Below, piece by piece: positions 7,449 through 16,681 of a stretch of DNA of 64,000 nt (positions are counted from its first letter, which is position 1; every line of letters begins with the position of its first letter). Where the stretch lies: positions 27,207-91,206 of the forward strand of contig JAGVPB010000091.1 of the NCBI GenBank assembly GCA_020052415.1, given 5' to 3'. Made by a program: the position numbers and the translations under genes. Source of the stretch: Bacteroidales bacterium. Its GTDB lineage: Bacteria; Bacteroidota; Bacteroidia; Bacteroidales; JAADJA01. The notes beneath the pieces are model-generated. The model was not told where the DNA came from. It worked only from the letters and a program-made list of their open reading frames with translations, and ran no database searches.

Positions 7449-9263
7449 TTGAAATCCTTTGCCTTTATATTGATCCCTTTGTTTATCTTTATTTCAACCC
7501 TTGCAATTTCACAAAAACAGGCAAACATCTGGTATTTTGGCGAGAATGCCGGGCTCGATTTTACTTACCAAAATCCTGAAGTGATTACTAATAGTAATAT
7601 GATAGCAGAAGCGGGCTGCTCGTCAATTTCAGATTCACTCGGTAATCTACTTTTTTATACTAATGGAAATAAAATATGGAACAGATTGCATCAGGTGATG
7701 CCGAATGGTGACAGCATTAAAGGCACTTACGGTATAAATCAGAATTGCATAATTATTCCAATGCCAAATTATGACTCCCTCTATTACCTTTTCTCAATTG
7801 ATTCTACTGGTTTTTATTATTCTTTAATAAACATAAGACTTGATAACGGATTTGGAGATGTTCCCATTAAGAATTCGAAAATCAGCGAAGCAGTAACTGA
7901 TAAAATTACAGCTTGTCAGCATTGCAACTCAACTGATACGTGGGTAATTGCACATTTAAAGGAATCCTCTACATTTCGCTCCTGCTTAATTACAGAAAAT
8001 GGGATTAGCCATGATCCGGTTTTCAGTACATGCGGAAATTCCATCCTTGCCGAACTTGGATATATGAAAGTTTCGCCATCAGGAGACAAACTGGTTCTTC
8101 CGATAAATTCATATTCGACCTTATTTGAGGTTTTTAACTTTGATAATTTGACAGGTATTGTTTCCAATCCCATCCTAATACCCAAATCAGACCTCAGTTA
8201 CATCTATGGTGCAGAGTTCTCAGCAGATAGTAAAGTACTGTATATTTCGACCGGTGGGGAACATTTTCGCCTTATTCAATATGATCTTTCGAAGGATATT
8301 CAAACAGAGTTCATTAATTCATCTGTTATAATTGCAAATGGTAACCAGTATGCACTTCAATTGGCAACAGATGGAAAAATTTATGTTGCACAGGTTAATG
8401 AACCTTACCTTGGAGTAATTAACCATCCATCAATTTTAGGTGAAACCTGCATTTTCGAAAATAATGCTATTTATTTAAATGGCAACAATTGCAAGATGGG
8501 ACTGCCAAATTTCAATCAAAGTTACTTTAACAAACCTGCAATTTCATGCACAAACGCCTGTGCTGGGAAACCCACCAATTTTAGTTTTGATTACAATTCA
8601 AATATTGATTCTGTAAAATGGGTTTTTGGAAACGATCAATCCTCGGTAACCGAAATCTACCCGTATATTGTAGATTGTAATTATAACGAACCCGGTTCGT
8701 ATGATATTGGAATGTATTACTACCACTGCGGTATAACCGATTCGATTATCCAGTTTGTTACGATCTATGAACCTCCGTGGATTGATTTGGGTAATGACAC
8801 AACTATTTTTACCGGTAACACTGTTACACTCGATGCCGGAGAAGACATGAGCCAATATTTATGGAACAATGGCAGCGAATCTCAGTATTTGACGACTTCC
8901 TCCGAAGGAATTTATTTTGCAGAAGTAACTAAAAATAATTGTAAATCAAGCGACACGATTTACATACAAGTAATTTCGACTATCGTAGCCTTACCGAATG
9001 CTTTTAGCCCAAATGCAGACAATTTAAACGATGTTTTCAAGGCAATACGTGCAGGTAAATTAAATGATTTTCAATTTGCTGTTTTTAACCGTTACGGGGA
9101 ACGCATATTTTACTCAACCGACATTGAAAAAGGATGGGATGGTAAATTTAAAGGATTGGATTGCCCAATGGAAAGCTATGTCTGGGAAATTTCATATAGC
9201 ATACCAGAACTGGGAGAACCAATCATAAAGAAGCTAAGTGGAGTTGTTCATTTACTCCGATAA
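7449..9263 (+). CDS. Secreted PKD-domain protein with T9SS type B sorting domain
   Basis: A 604-residue exported protein. The start is a TTG four bases after the previous stop; a clear signal peptide follows (residues 1-21, ending ISQ). Residues about 25-360 repeat a YWD/propeller-like pattern typical of long Bacteroidota surface proteins. A PKD-like domain spans about 365-440 (NIDSVKWVFGN, NYNEPGSYDIGMYYY). The last 90 residues are the gliding-motility-associated C-terminal domain (LPNAFSPNADNLNDVFK, FNRYGERIFYS), used as a T9SS type B export signal. Function is unknown; surface or secreted location is likely. Confidence 0.88.
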   Translation: MKSFAFILIPLFIFISTLAISQKQANIWYFGENAGLDFTYQNPEVITNSNMIAEAGCSSISDSLGNLLFYTNGNKIWNRLHQVMPNGDSIKGTYGINQNCIIIPMPNYDSLYYLFSIDSTGFYYSLINIRLDNGFGDVPIKNSKISEAVTDKITACQHCNSTDTWVIAHLKESSTFRSCLITENGISHDPVFSTCGNSILAELGYMKVSPSGDKLVLPINSYSTLFEVFNFDNLTGIVSNPILIPKSDLSYIYGAEFSADSKVLYISTGGEHFRLIQYDLSKDIQTEFINSSVIIANGNQYALQLATDGKIYVAQVNEPYLGVINHPSILGETCIFENNAIYLNGNNCKMGLPNFNQSYFNKPAISCTNACAGKPTNFSFDYNSNIDSVKWVFGNDQSSVTEIYPYIVDCNYNEPGSYDIGMYYYHCGITDSIIQFVTIYEPPWIDLGNDTTIFTGNTVTLDAGEDMSQYLWNNGSESQYLTTSSEGIYFAEVTKNNCKSSDTIYIQVISTIVALPNAFSPNADNLNDVFKAIRAGKLNDFQFAVFNRYGERIFYSTDIEKGWDGKFKGLDCPMESYVWEISYSIPELGEPIIKKLSGVVHLLR

Positions 9264-9365
9264 TGATAGATAAAATTTTCCCAAACAACCCATATTCAAA
9301 TTCTTTCGTCTGGATTTATATAAGCAGTTTTATAATTCATTCGTGTTAATCTAAAAATTATCATT

Positions 9366-11414
9366 ATGAAAAATTTACTTTTAATTGTTTCGGCATTATT
9401 GGTTTCGACCCTTTTCGGTCAAAACAATCCCCCGGTGGCAGTAAACGATACCGTTTATGAACCGGTTAAAATTGGCGAATTTTTTACCGTAAATGTAACT
9501 TCAAATGATTATGATCCGGATGGAGATAGCATTTCAGTAAAAATAGCCTGGGATAGTTACTCCTACACTGATTCCACCATTACTTATTTCTTTGACTTTT
9601 CCCTTTTCGGTGGGTCATCGGGAATAATAGAAATTAATTATAAAATTGAGGATGAATCTGGTGCATCAGGGACAAGTTCTGTGGCAAAAGTCGTTTTTAT
9701 GGACTTCATAAATAATGGATTTTCATTCCTTGATGTCAACAACATCAGCGCTCGTTTTAATGCTTACGGCAACCACTTTTGGGACATGATAGGAGGAGAA
9801 GGAGCGCAATATTTCTATCCGAAAGGTGGCGAACTCCATACGATTTTTAATTTTACACTATGGCTTGGTGGTATAGATGAAAATAATCAGTTAAGAGTTG
9901 CTGCTGAAAGGTATCAGCAAATTGGTGTGGATTACTGGACAGGACCACTTTCGTTTAATATAAACAATGCCTGGATAGATTCTACTGTGGTCGCTAATTG
10001 GTTTAAAATATGGAAACTAAGCAAGGAAGAAGTAGAATATCATGTTCTGCATTGGAACGACCCAGGATATGAACCCATTGAAAATATACTTAACTGGCCG
10101 GCACATGGTGATCCGGAGATTGGTCAGAGTTTTTATCTTGCACCATTTATTGATACGAATAGTGATTCCATTTATGAACCTTTGCAGGGTGACTATCCGC
10201 TTATCCGTGGTGATCAAACTCTATTTTTTATCTTCAACGATCAAAGGTTACATACAGAATCTGGAAGCCAACCCATCGGTATCGAGGTTCACGGCTTTGC
10301 ATATGCTTTTAATGCACCTGAGTATCCACAATTGAATAATACTACATTTTTGAGCTATAAAATTTTCAATCGCTCACAGCATACGATCGCTGATGCTTAT
10401 ACCGGTCTCTTTAGTGATCTTGATATAGGCTATTCTTGGGACGATTTTGTGGGATGTGATGTAACAAGGGGTGCATATTACTGCTATAACAGTGATGATT
10501 TTGACGAAGATTTCATTATGAATTACGATACACTATTTGGCTATGGCGAATACCCTCCTGCACAAGGGATAGTTGTATTGGGAGGTCCATACATGGACGC
10601 CGACAGTCAGGATAATCCTTTCGGTGGATGCGACGAAAGCATTAATGGAGTGGGTTTTGGCGATGGAGTCGTAGATAATGAAAGGCTTGGTATGAACAAC
10701 TTCATCTATTTCAACAATACAGGTTCATATCAGGGCGATCCACAGTATGACTATCAGTATTACAATTATTTAAAAGGAATTTGGAAAGACAGCCTTGTCA
10801 TGCAATATGGGGGTAACGGACATCCATCTTCAGGCGCTTATGGCCCTGCCGCACATTTTATGTTTCCGGGATTAAGTGATCCATGTTATTGGGGTACCGA
10901 AGGAATTCCACCCTATGGTCCGGTTGATTGGACAGAAGTGACAGCAGGAAATACACCGGATGACAGGCGAGGCTTATCCTCAATGGGACCCTTTACACTT
11001 GAGCCGGGAGCATTTCATAAAATTGACATTGCTTTTGTTACGGCAAGAGGTGATAGTCTAATTAATTCAGTCGATTTGTTAATGTCATACATTGATTCTG
11101 TTAAAACTTTTTATTATCAGGACCCGGATCATTTCGGATTTAATTATCTTGGGGAAAATGAAATCAGCCTGGAAAAAACAAAGGTAGAATTATTCCCCAA
11201 TCCTGCTTCAACATTTATTACGATTAACTATTCACCAGCATCAAAATCTCCTTGTTGTACCTTTTATGACAACTTCGGGAAAGAAGTTTATTCCGAAATA
11301 CTTTCAAATGCCAAACAGCATGTTATCCCGATAATTTCTTTGGTTAATGGATTGTACATAGTAAAAATAATTGATGGAGACTTAGCCCTTACTCAAAAGT
11401 TTATAAAAAGATAG
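9366..11414 (+). CDS. Secreted protein with cadherin-like N-terminus and T9SS type A sorting domain
   Basis: A 682-residue protein with signal peptide MKNLLLIVSALLVSTLFGQ. Residues about 20-105 form a bacterial cadherin/Ig-like domain (NPPVAVNDTVYEP, NDYDPDGDSISV). A large middle region rich in Tyr, Trp and Asp (about 115-590) has GDPEIGQSFYLAPF and DTNSDSIYEPLQGDYP, a calcium-binding-like pattern seen in many T9SS cargo proteins. The C-terminal about 80 residues are a type A sorting domain (VELFPNPASTFITINY, ending in TQKFIKR). It is followed by a strong terminator. Role unknown; no catalytic motif recognised. Confidence 0.87.
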   Translation: MKNLLLIVSALLVSTLFGQNNPPVAVNDTVYEPVKIGEFFTVNVTSNDYDPDGDSISVKIAWDSYSYTDSTITYFFDFSLFGGSSGIIEINYKIEDESGASGTSSVAKVVFMDFINNGFSFLDVNNISARFNAYGNHFWDMIGGEGAQYFYPKGGELHTIFNFTLWLGGIDENNQLRVAAERYQQIGVDYWTGPLSFNINNAWIDSTVVANWFKIWKLSKEEVEYHVLHWNDPGYEPIENILNWPAHGDPEIGQSFYLAPFIDTNSDSIYEPLQGDYPLIRGDQTLFFIFNDQRLHTESGSQPIGIEVHGFAYAFNAPEYPQLNNTTFLSYKIFNRSQHTIADAYTGLFSDLDIGYSWDDFVGCDVTRGAYYCYNSDDFDEDFIMNYDTLFGYGEYPPAQGIVVLGGPYMDADSQDNPFGGCDESINGVGFGDGVVDNERLGMNNFIYFNNTGSYQGDPQYDYQYYNYLKGIWKDSLVMQYGGNGHPSSGAYGPAAHFMFPGLSDPCYWGTEGIPPYGPVDWTEVTAGNTPDDRRGLSSMGPFTLEPGAFHKIDIAFVTARGDSLINSVDLLMSYIDSVKTFYYQDPDHFGFNYLGENEISLEKTKVELFPNPASTFITINYSPASKSPCCTFYDNFGKEVYSEILSNAKQHVIPIISLVNGLYIVKIIDGDLALTQKFIKR

Positions 11415-11444
11415 ACCCTAAATAATAATACTCCTGATTCTTTT

Positions 11445-11476
11445 AAAGACCGGAAATGCAATCACCGGTCTTTTTT
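11445..11476 (+). terminator. Rho-independent terminator after the T9SS type A gene
   Basis: A 9-bp stem AAAGACCGG/CCGGTCTTT with an 11-base loop is followed by a T-run. It ends the sigma factor to T9SS cargo unit. Confidence 0.85.
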
Positions 11477-11559
11477 GTTTTTATCCCTCCATTGAATGTA
11501 AAAAAACTTAATTTCGTACAAGAAAAACAAACTCGTATCGAGTTAAAATTTAAATAACT

Positions 11560-12417
11560 ATGCTTGGCAAAGAATACACCTTTCAGCAAAAAATCGAAGA
11601 GTTGAAGGAGCGTGAAAAGGAACTGAAATGCCTCTATAAGGTAGAGGAGGTTATCCATCAGAATTTACCATTGGAAGAATTTTTTATGCAAATTATCAAA
11701 CGGATACCGTCTGGATGGCAATACTCAGGAATATGCAGGATAAAAATATCTTTCGAAGGAAAAGAATTCAGAGAGAGCTATTGGGATGAAACAGAATGGG
11801 TACAATCATCTGATATTGTTATTGATGATAATATTTTGGGAAAGATTGAAGTGTTTTATACGGCCTTTAGAAAAATGGTTTCTGACAGCCAGTTCCTTCC
11901 CGAAGAACAAAAACTGCTCAATACAATTGCCAACAGGATCAGTACCTATATTTTCAATAAAAGACTCGAAAAATCAATTGAAATTCTCCGGAAACAAAAA
12001 GACGAACCTGATGAAACAGATCATACGATACTCACAGCTTCCTATAACAGTCATTGGATATGGCGAAAGAAAATGGTGGATACCATTGCCGAAAAACTCG
12101 ATCTTGACAGGTTTTGTGTTAAAGGTATTTACCTTATCGGAAGTACAAAAAACGCCGATGCCGGTCCTGCAAGCGATATTGACCTTTTAATCCACGTCGG
12201 TGAGGAACCGGTTAAAATCAGTGAACTAAAAGCCTGGATTGAAGGCTGGAGCCTTTGTCTCTCCGAAATGAATTTTCTGAAAACCGGTTACAAAACCAAA
12301 GGACTCATTGACCTTCATTTAGTGACAGATGATGATATTCGAAAAAAGACCAGTTTTGGAGTAATGATCGGCAATCATACCAATCCGGCCAAACCAATTA
12401 AATTAAGGGACAATTAA
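11560..12417 (+). CDS. GAF-like sensor fused to a minimal nucleotidyltransferase
   Basis: A 285-residue fusion. Residues 8-30 form a short charged coiled coil (KIEELKEREKELKCLYK). Residues about 25-130 resemble the GAF-like module found at the N-terminus of some Bacteroidota PEP/pyruvate-binding proteins (family resemblance by eye). Residues about 165-285 are a Pol-beta-type nucleotidyltransferase with Gly194-Ser195, ten residues, Asp206-x-Asp208, and a third acidic residue Asp251 in LIDLHLV. All three metal ligands are thus present, so it could transfer a nucleotide to a protein or small molecule. The stop is 2 bp from the phosphoesterase start, which suggests an enzyme pair. Substrate unknown. 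Confidence 0.8.
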   Translation: MLGKEYTFQQKIEELKEREKELKCLYKVEEVIHQNLPLEEFFMQIIKRIPSGWQYSGICRIKISFEGKEFRESYWDETEWVQSSDIVIDDNILGKIEVFYTAFRKMVSDSQFLPEEQKLLNTIANRISTYIFNKRLEKSIEILRKQKDEPDETDHTILTASYNSHWIWRKKMVDTIAEKLDLDRFCVKGIYLIGSTKNADAGPASDIDLLIHVGEEPVKISELKAWIEGWSLCLSEMNFLKTGYKTKGLIDLHLVTDDDIRKKTSFGVMIGNHTNPAKPIKLRDN

Positions 12418-12419
12418 TT

Positions 12420-13268
12420 ATGACCAACTGCTTTTTTGTAACGGACTTACACGGAAAACCCGACAGGTACAGAAAACTTTTTGAAGTGATGATAAACGAA
12501 AAGCCCGATGCGGTATTTTTTGGCGGTGAACTTCTTCCCCACAGGATGAAAATGGTGGAGGGCTTTGATGATTTTATCCTGGATTTTTTGTTTCCTAATC
12601 TAAGAAAAATAAAGGAGATTCTGAAGGAACAATCACCGGAATTATTTATTATTCTGGGAAATGATGATGCACGAAGCGAGGAAAATAAATTCATCAATGA
12701 AAATACCCGTGGGCTTATCCGATATATCAGCCAGGCTAAAATAAATTGGAAAGGCTTTAACATTTATGGATACCCGTTTGTTCCACCTTCACCTTTTCAG
12801 TTAAAGGATTGGGAAAAATATGACGTTTCGCGCTACGTTGATCCGGGGTGCATTCCGCCAACCGAAGGATTCAGGACAACGGAAACAAAAGAAGATATTG
12901 AATACGCTACAATACAAAAGGATTTATTGGAACTCGCAGGCGATGATGAACTTTCTAAAGCAATTTTCCTTTTCCATACGCCACCCTATCAAACCGTTCT
13001 TGACAGAGCAGGACTTGATGGTAAAATGATTGATCATGTTCCGATGGACCTACATGTTGGCAGTATTGCCGTTAAGCGATTCATTGAAGAAAGGCAGCCA
13101 TTGATCACGCTTCATGGCCACATTCATGAATCTACAAGGCTTACCGGCTTGTGGAAGGAAAAAGCCGGCAGAACTTTAATGGTTAACGGGGCCCACGACG
13201 GTTTTGAACTCTGCATTGTAAAATTCGATCCGGAAAATCCGCATGAATGCATTCGGCAATTTTATTGA
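12420..13268 (+). CDS. Calcineurin-like metallophosphoesterase
   Basis: A 282-residue phosphoesterase with the usual metal-binding blocks: Asp9-Leu-His11-Gly, Gly35-Gly-Glu37 (normally GDxx), Gly80-Asn81-Asp82-Asp83, His186 in FHTPPY, and Gly233-His234-Ile-His236. The second block has Gly-Glu in place of Gly-Asp, so the bridging metal ligand is altered; the fold should be intact but the metal site may differ. Its start is 2 bp after the nucleotidyltransferase stop, indicating co-translation. It may reverse the modification made by that enzyme (inference). Its 3' end overlaps the convergent beta-lactamase gene by 7 bp. Confidence 0.87.
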   Translation: MTNCFFVTDLHGKPDRYRKLFEVMINEKPDAVFFGGELLPHRMKMVEGFDDFILDFLFPNLRKIKEILKEQSPELFIILGNDDARSEENKFINENTRGLIRYISQAKINWKGFNIYGYPFVPPSPFQLKDWEKYDVSRYVDPGCIPPTEGFRTTETKEDIEYATIQKDLLELAGDDELSKAIFLFHTPPYQTVLDRAGLDGKMIDHVPMDLHVGSIAVKRFIEERQPLITLHGHIHESTRLTGLWKEKAGRTLMVNGAHDGFELCIVKFDPENPHECIRQFY

Positions 13269-14200
13269 GAACCCTGATAGCCTTTTTTTTTGCCAGTAGT
13301 ATAAAAGTCCCATGCAGCCCTTGAAATTTCTGCGATAATTTTTTCGCGGGCTTCATCATCTGCAGAAGAGTTTGAAACAAAAACAACGATCGTGAAATGA
13401 TTGCCATCCGGAAGGGTTACAATTCCCACATCATTTGTTGCTGCGGCTATTCCGTTTTCATTTGTGCCGGAAGAACCCGTTTTATGGGCAACGATCGTAC
13501 CTTCAGGTAAAAGACCTTTTATCCTCATCGGGCCTGTTGATGTTTTAGCCATAAATTTCCATAGCAGGTTGGAGCTCTTTTCGGTAAGAGCATTTTTTTG
13601 CCAGAAAATTTTCAACAATTGCAACATTGCTGATGGCCTGCACCAATTAGTAAACTGGACATCCCAACTGCTGTGCATTTCTTCTTCTGTCGCTGCAATC
13701 ATGATTTCCTTTACTCCAAGGTCATGGACATGTTTGTTGACATTTGTTGTTCCTTCAAGCAGACGAAATAAAATATCACAGCAGTTATTGTCACTCTGTG
13801 AAACTGTAAAACTTAATAATTCTGAGACAGTCAGATCAATGTTACCTTCAGGATATTTATCTCTGACCGGACTCCAGGTATTCGGTAAGAGATCCTCTTT
13901 ATTTATATGTATGTTTTGTTCAAGTGATAAATTGCCTTTATCAACCTCTGACAGGACGGCCATTGCCAGTGGAAACTTGTAAACACTTTGCATCGGATAA
14001 TGATGATCATCATTAAAAATCAACGAATCGTCAGATTCCAGGTGAAGTAATGCCACACCAATTTCGCCATCCGCATTCTTTATTATATTTTCAATTGTGA
14101 TTCTGAGTGAATCATTTTGAGCCGGTAAGTTATTAAAGAAAATAAAAATCGCAGATACCAGCAGCGAAAAATACATGAGTAAGGGTGAATACTTTTTCAT
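13262..14200 (-). CDS. Class A beta-lactamase, subclass A2 (PER/CfxA/CblA-like)
   Basis: A 312-residue serine beta-lactamase with signal peptide (residues about 1-27). Active-site elements are complete: Ser72-Val-Tyr-Lys75, Ser136-Asp137-Asn138, a Glu at about 172 in TEEEMHSSWDVQ (aligning with Glu166), and Lys240-Thr-Gly242. The segments LLPNTWSPVRDKYPEG and QFTNWC are marks of subclass A2, to which CfxA, CblA, PER and VEB belong. It should hydrolyse penicillins or cephalosporins in the periplasm. No insertion sequence, integron or mobilisation gene is nearby and the base composition matches neighbours, so it looks resident rather than recently acquired. Confidence 0.93.
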   Translation of the reverse strand: MKKYSPLLMYFSLLVSAIFIFFNNLPAQNDSLRITIENIIKNADGEIGVALLHLESDDSLIFNDDHHYPMQSVYKFPLAMAVLSEVDKGNLSLEQNIHINKEDLLPNTWSPVRDKYPEGNIDLTVSELLSFTVSQSDNNCCDILFRLLEGTTNVNKHVHDLGVKEIMIAATEEEMHSSWDVQFTNWCRPSAMLQLLKIFWQKNALTEKSSNLLWKFMAKTSTGPMRIKGLLPEGTIVAHKTGSSGTNENGIAAATNDVGIVTLPDGNHFTIVVFVSNSSADDEAREKIIAEISRAAWDFYTTGKKKGYQGSQ

Positions 14201-14230
14201 AACGCAAATCTACGTTTTACTATTAACAAA

Positions 14231-14252
14231 AAACGGGGAGTTAACCCCGTTT
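14231..14252 (-). terminator. Rho-independent terminator after the TPR gene
   Basis: An 8-bp stem AAACGGGG/CCCCGTTT with a 6-base loop, followed on the minus strand by TTTTGTT. It separates the TPR gene from the beta-lactamase gene downstream. Confidence 0.8.
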
Positions 14253-14279
14253 CATATATCTTTATTAATTGTGCAGGAT

Positions 14280-14945
14280 TTACAATGATGCTGCTTTATC
14301 TTTCATTTCCAACAATTCATAAGCCTGTTTAAGAGCCTTTTTACAATTTTCATCCGTCGGAATCAGTTTATTGGCTTTTTCAAGCATCGGGAGTGATTTT
14401 GTAAATTCAGCTTTTACTTTTTCCATTTCAGCTTTATATTTTTCTGCATCTGTCTTGGCCAGCGGCGTGACATCAGCCTGCATCTTAGCTGCATTATTGA
14501 AAATGTCTAATCCTGATTTGAGATAATACTGGAAAAGCAGTTCGTTGAATTTATCGGCATTTTCCTTACAATTGGTAATGCCGTAATTGCATACCTTTTC
14601 CATTTCAATATTGTTATCCATTTTCTTTAAGGCATTGGCTTTATACAGCAATGCGGTGCAAGCTTTATAACCCAATTGAGCAGACCGGTCGAAATAGGTA
14701 ATGGATTTTTCATAACTTTCAATTTTAAGGGCGCAAACTCCGGCGTTAAAGTATAATGTAGTATCAATTTTACCTTCCGCCTCGTACATTTTTATGGCTT
14801 GCTCAAAAGAAGCAAAGCCTTTTTGGAAATCTTTGGCTTTGTATGCCTCCGCTCCTTCAATTTTATAATCCTTGGCCGATTTTTCCTGGGCATAAATAAA
14901 TGTTATACCGCTTAATAATACTATTGTAATGAATAATTTTTTCAT
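14280..14945 (-). CDS. Exported TPR-repeat protein
   Basis: A 221-residue protein with signal peptide MKKLFITIVLLSGITFIYAQ. The mature part is built from helical hairpins of tetratricopeptide type: AEAYKAKDFQKGFASFEQA (about 32-50), NAGVCALKIESYEKSITYF, KANALKKMDNNIEMEKVC, and a C-terminal segment KSLPMLEKANKLIPTDENC. TPR proteins of this size in Bacteroidota are usually periplasmic scaffolds of unknown partner. It is a single gene with its own terminator. No enzymatic motif is seen. Confidence 0.85.
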   Translation of the reverse strand: MKKLFITIVLLSGITFIYAQEKSAKDYKIEGAEAYKAKDFQKGFASFEQAIKMYEAEGKIDTTLYFNAGVCALKIESYEKSITYFDRSAQLGYKACTALLYKANALKKMDNNIEMEKVCNYGITNCKENADKFNELLFQYYLKSGLDIFNNAAKMQADVTPLAKTDAEKYKAEMEKVKAEFTKSLPMLEKANKLIPTDENCKKALKQAYELLEMKDKAASL

Positions 14946-15044
14946 TTTATTTAATTGATTTATTTAAAAACTTAAAACGACACAAAATTAAAAATAATAT
15001 TCAACAGATGCTTTTCTCTTATTTTTGTAAAAAACATTATCACA

Positions 15045-15150
15045 TTGAAACAGGTTAAACAAGCAGGACTTATCTTTTGTTTCATTTTTCTTGTTTTACA
15101 TAATTTTTTCCCAAACTGATGAGGATTTAAAAAGGCTTTATAGGCAATAA
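15045..15150 (+). pseudogene. 5' remnant of a secreted-protein gene
   Basis: A TATTTTTG minus-7-like box at 15020-15027 is followed by a TTG-initiated frame encoding a signal peptide (KQAGLIFCFIFLVL...), which stops at TGA about 24 codons in. A one-base shift at the T/C run near 15108-15116 would restore a typical signal-peptide end and continue as SQTDEDLKRLYRQ to a stop at 15148. I infer a decayed gene start of about 35 codons; the remainder is gone and rsmE begins 27 bp later. Confidence 0.35.
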
Positions 15151-15176
15151 AGGATCTATTCAAAAATATTGGATAC

Positions 15177-15878
15177 ATGCATCTGTTTTACAGCGAAAGC
15201 ATTACCGGTAAGTCGCACATACTTCCTCAGGAGGAATCAAAACACTGTATCAGGGTACTGCGACTGAAAAAAGGGGACCTGGTTCATTTAACCGATGGGA
15301 AAGGAAATTTATTCGAAACAAGGGTAATTAATGATAACGATAAGCATTGCAGCCTCGAGATAGTGAACGTTTTGCCTGAATTTGGAAAAAGGAATTTCGC
15401 CCTGCATCTGGCAGTTGCTCCGACAAAGAATATCAGCAGGTTCGAATGGTTTCTTGAAAAAGCTGCTGAAATAGGGATTGATTCAATCAGTCCGTTAATT
15501 TGTGAGAATTCTGAAAGACGAACTGTTAATTTTGAAAGATTAAATAAAGTACTTATTGCAGCTATGAAGCAATCGTTAAAAGCCTATCTGCCCAGACTAA
15601 CTAAACCTGTAGATTTCAAACAGTTTATTCGTACAGAAACTAATTTCGACAGGTATATTGCATATTGCAGCCAAAATTACCGGGATGAATTAAAAGCTAT
15701 AGGTAAACCTGGCCATGAAACTTTGATTTTTATAGGCCCGGAGGGTGATTTCAGCCTCGCAGAAATAGATTTAGCCATCAGTTGTGGAGTTAAACCAGTA
15801 AGTCTTGGCCCTTCGAGGTTAAGGACAGAAACAGCAGCAGTGGTTGCTTGTGTTACAATTAATTTGTTAAATCAATAA
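15177..15878 (+). CDS. rsmE: 16S rRNA m3U1498 methyltransferase RsmE
   Basis: A 233-residue SPOUT-class methyltransferase that methylates U1498 in helix 44 of 16S rRNA. The N-terminal PUA-like domain (about 1-70) has HCIRVLRLKKGDLVHLTDG. The C-terminal SPOUT knot shows FIGPEGDFS (about 184-192) and LGPSRLRTETAAVVA (about 210-224), which bind S-adenosylmethionine. Length and order are normal. DUF4159 follows on the same strand after 76 bp. Confidence 0.95.
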   Translation: MHLFYSESITGKSHILPQEESKHCIRVLRLKKGDLVHLTDGKGNLFETRVINDNDKHCSLEIVNVLPEFGKRNFALHLAVAPTKNISRFEWFLEKAAEIGIDSISPLICENSERRTVNFERLNKVLIAAMKQSLKAYLPRLTKPVDFKQFIRTETNFDRYIAYCSQNYRDELKAIGKPGHETLIFIGPEGDFSLAEIDLAISCGVKPVSLGPSRLRTETAAVVACVTINLLNQ

Positions 15879-15954
15879 TTTTATTATCCGGTAAAGGTTT
15901 ATAGAATATGATTTACTGAATTTGTGGTATTGTATAATATTAATGTAAGGACTT

Positions 15955-16605
15955 ATGAAATTTATAATATATAGTATTTTGTTACTTTTTGAATTGCAAG
16001 GCTTTTCGCAGAATTCGATACAGATTGCATTGCTTAAATATTCGGGCGGCGGGGATTGGTATGCGAACCCAACCTCACTTACTAACCTAATCAAATTTTG
16101 TAATGAAAAACTTGGCACGGACCTGAATCCTGATCCTGCCACAATTGATGTTGGGAGTGCAGAGATATTTAATTATCCCTTTGTTCACATGACCGGTCAT
16201 GGTAACGTTGTTTTTTCCAACGAGGATATTAAGAACCTGAGAGATTATCTGGTTGCCGGCGGATTTTTACATATTTCCGATAATTACGGCCTGGATCAGT
16301 TTATCAGGAGGGAAATGAAGCGTATTTTTCCAGGGGAAGATTTTGTTGAACTACCTTTCAATCACCCTATTTACCATCAAAAATACAATTTTGAACAGGG
16401 GCCACCCAAGATCCACGAACATGACGATAATCCTGCTCAGGGCTTTGGAATTTTTTATGAAGGCAGGCTGGTTTGTTATTATGATTATGAGTGTGATCTC
16501 GGCGACGGCTGGGAAGATCAGGCGGTTCATAAGGACTCAGAAGCTACCCGTACAAAGGCACTGAAAATGGGAGCGAATATCATTCAATACGTATTCACAC
16601 AATAA
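15955..16605 (+). CDS. DUF4159 family exported protein
   Basis: A 216-residue protein with a signal peptide ending near GFSQ (residues 1-19). The mature part matches the DUF4159 family: ALLKYSGGGDWYANPTSL, FPFVHMTGHG-like FNYPFVHMTGHGNV, LRDYLVAGGFLHISDNYG, and a closing DGWEDQAVHKDS. The domain resembles a glutamine-amidotransferase/ThuA-like flavodoxin fold used in some gliding or MoxR-associated membrane systems. No biochemical function is established, and the usual MoxR/BatA neighbours are absent here, so it stands alone. Confidence 0.85.
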   Translation: MKFIIYSILLLFELQGFSQNSIQIALLKYSGGGDWYANPTSLTNLIKFCNEKLGTDLNPDPATIDVGSAEIFNYPFVHMTGHGNVVFSNEDIKNLRDYLVAGGFLHISDNYGLDQFIRREMKRIFPGEDFVELPFNHPIYHQKYNFEQGPPKIHEHDDNPAQGFGIFYEGRLVCYYDYECDLGDGWEDQAVHKDSEATRTKALKMGANIIQYVFTQ

Positions 16606-16681
16606 AACTCTGCAATTTTTTGCGGGAAAACAGGAAATTTCCGAAAGAAGCCTCAATCAGGGTAAATGGATTCAATTTATG

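Noticed and set aside
13262..14200. Mobile resistance gene cassette
   Set aside because: No integrase, insertion sequence, attC-like site or composition shift surrounds the beta-lactamase gene.
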